DNA of 64,000 bases from Capra hircus (Eukaryota > Chordata > Mammalia > Artiodactyla > Bovidae): NCBI RefSeq assembly GCF_001704415.2, contig NC_030826.1, forward strand, positions 28,887,324 to 28,951,323, written 5' to 3'. Positions within the stretch are counted from its first letter, which is position 1; each line of letters starts with the position of its first letter. Shown here piece by piece: positions 63,881 to 64,000 of this stretch. Position numbers and translations under genes: made by a program. Below the pieces are notes generated by a model, which saw only the letters and a list, made by a program, of their open reading frames with translations, was not told the DNA's origin and made no database searches.

Positions 63881-63964
63881 TACTGGGTGGGCCAAAAAGT
63901 TCGTTCAGGTTTTTCCATCAGATGTTATGGAAAAACCCTAATGGACTGTTTGGCCAACCCAATA
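63881..63964. mobile_element. Mariner MITE forming a miRNA-like hairpin
   Basis: Near-palindrome with arms of 34 bases: GGGTGGGCCAAAAAGTTCG on the left, GGTTTTTCCAT / ATGGAAAAACC at the stem end, TTTGGCCAACCC on the right; about 6 mismatches, a loop near 63918-63926, and TA at both borders. This is the mariner terminal-repeat hairpin from which the large bovine miR-2284/2285 families are thought to derive. Transcription of this copy is unknown. Confidence 0.75.
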
Positions 63965-64000
63965 CCCACCACTTACAAGCCTGCAGCAAAACCAGAATCC
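63965..64000. other. Window end
   Basis: Too short to assign. Confidence 0.3.

Overview
This is nuclear DNA from a ruminant, very probably a pecoran such as cattle, sheep or goat. The diagnosis rests on repeats: about thirty Bov-tA SINE copies (tRNA-Glu-like head plus BovA body), two dimeric Bov-A2 elements, eight BovB (RTE) LINE fragments, seven short CHR-type tRNA SINEs and two long tRNA SINEs with TAAA-type tails. Beneath them lie older L1, L2, MIR, MER5A/MER20, Tigger and LTR relics. The species cannot be fixed from the sequence alone. SINE strands were set from the tRNA box B (GGTTCGATCC-like, sense strand) and from the BovB-like 3' end.

I find no protein-coding exon, rRNA, tRNA gene or CRISPR array that I can support. 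The open frames are short, lie in GC-rich unique DNA or in repeats, and match no family I recognise. The window is best read as intergenic or deep-intronic sequence.

Layout. 1-2.6 kb: L1 3' ends, BovB, and MER5A split by Bov-A2. 3.9-6.6 kb: a five-level transposon nest. 6.6-11 kb: mostly unique DNA with one old LTR-like element carrying an AT-rich palindrome. 11-18 kb: unique DNA, an ERVL-like LTR, MIRs, and MER5A split by a CHR SINE. 18-22.5 kb: L1, a large BovB fragment and a SINE-in-SINE inversion. 22.6-35 kb: unique blocks with a promoter-like motif cluster at 22.9 kb, separated by SINEs and an L1/BovB nest. 35-48 kb: dense SINEs, BovB, L1, Tigger and a mariner MITE remnant. 48-53 kb: unique DNA including a small CpG cluster, an L2 with an 87-bp duplication, and old L1. 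53-64 kb: a rearranged SINE with a templated insertion, a repeat-poor AT-rich block, a promoter-like motif cluster at 60.1 kb, and a terminal mariner-derived hairpin resembling a bovine microRNA precursor.

No novel multi-gene system is visible. The most interesting content is structural: nested insertions that give relative ages, SINE copies with internal tandem duplications or 3' truncation, a short templated insertion, a roughly 60-bp direct repeat around a SINE, and the miRNA-like hairpin. Family names come from remembered consensus features; a RepeatMasker run would settle subfamilies.
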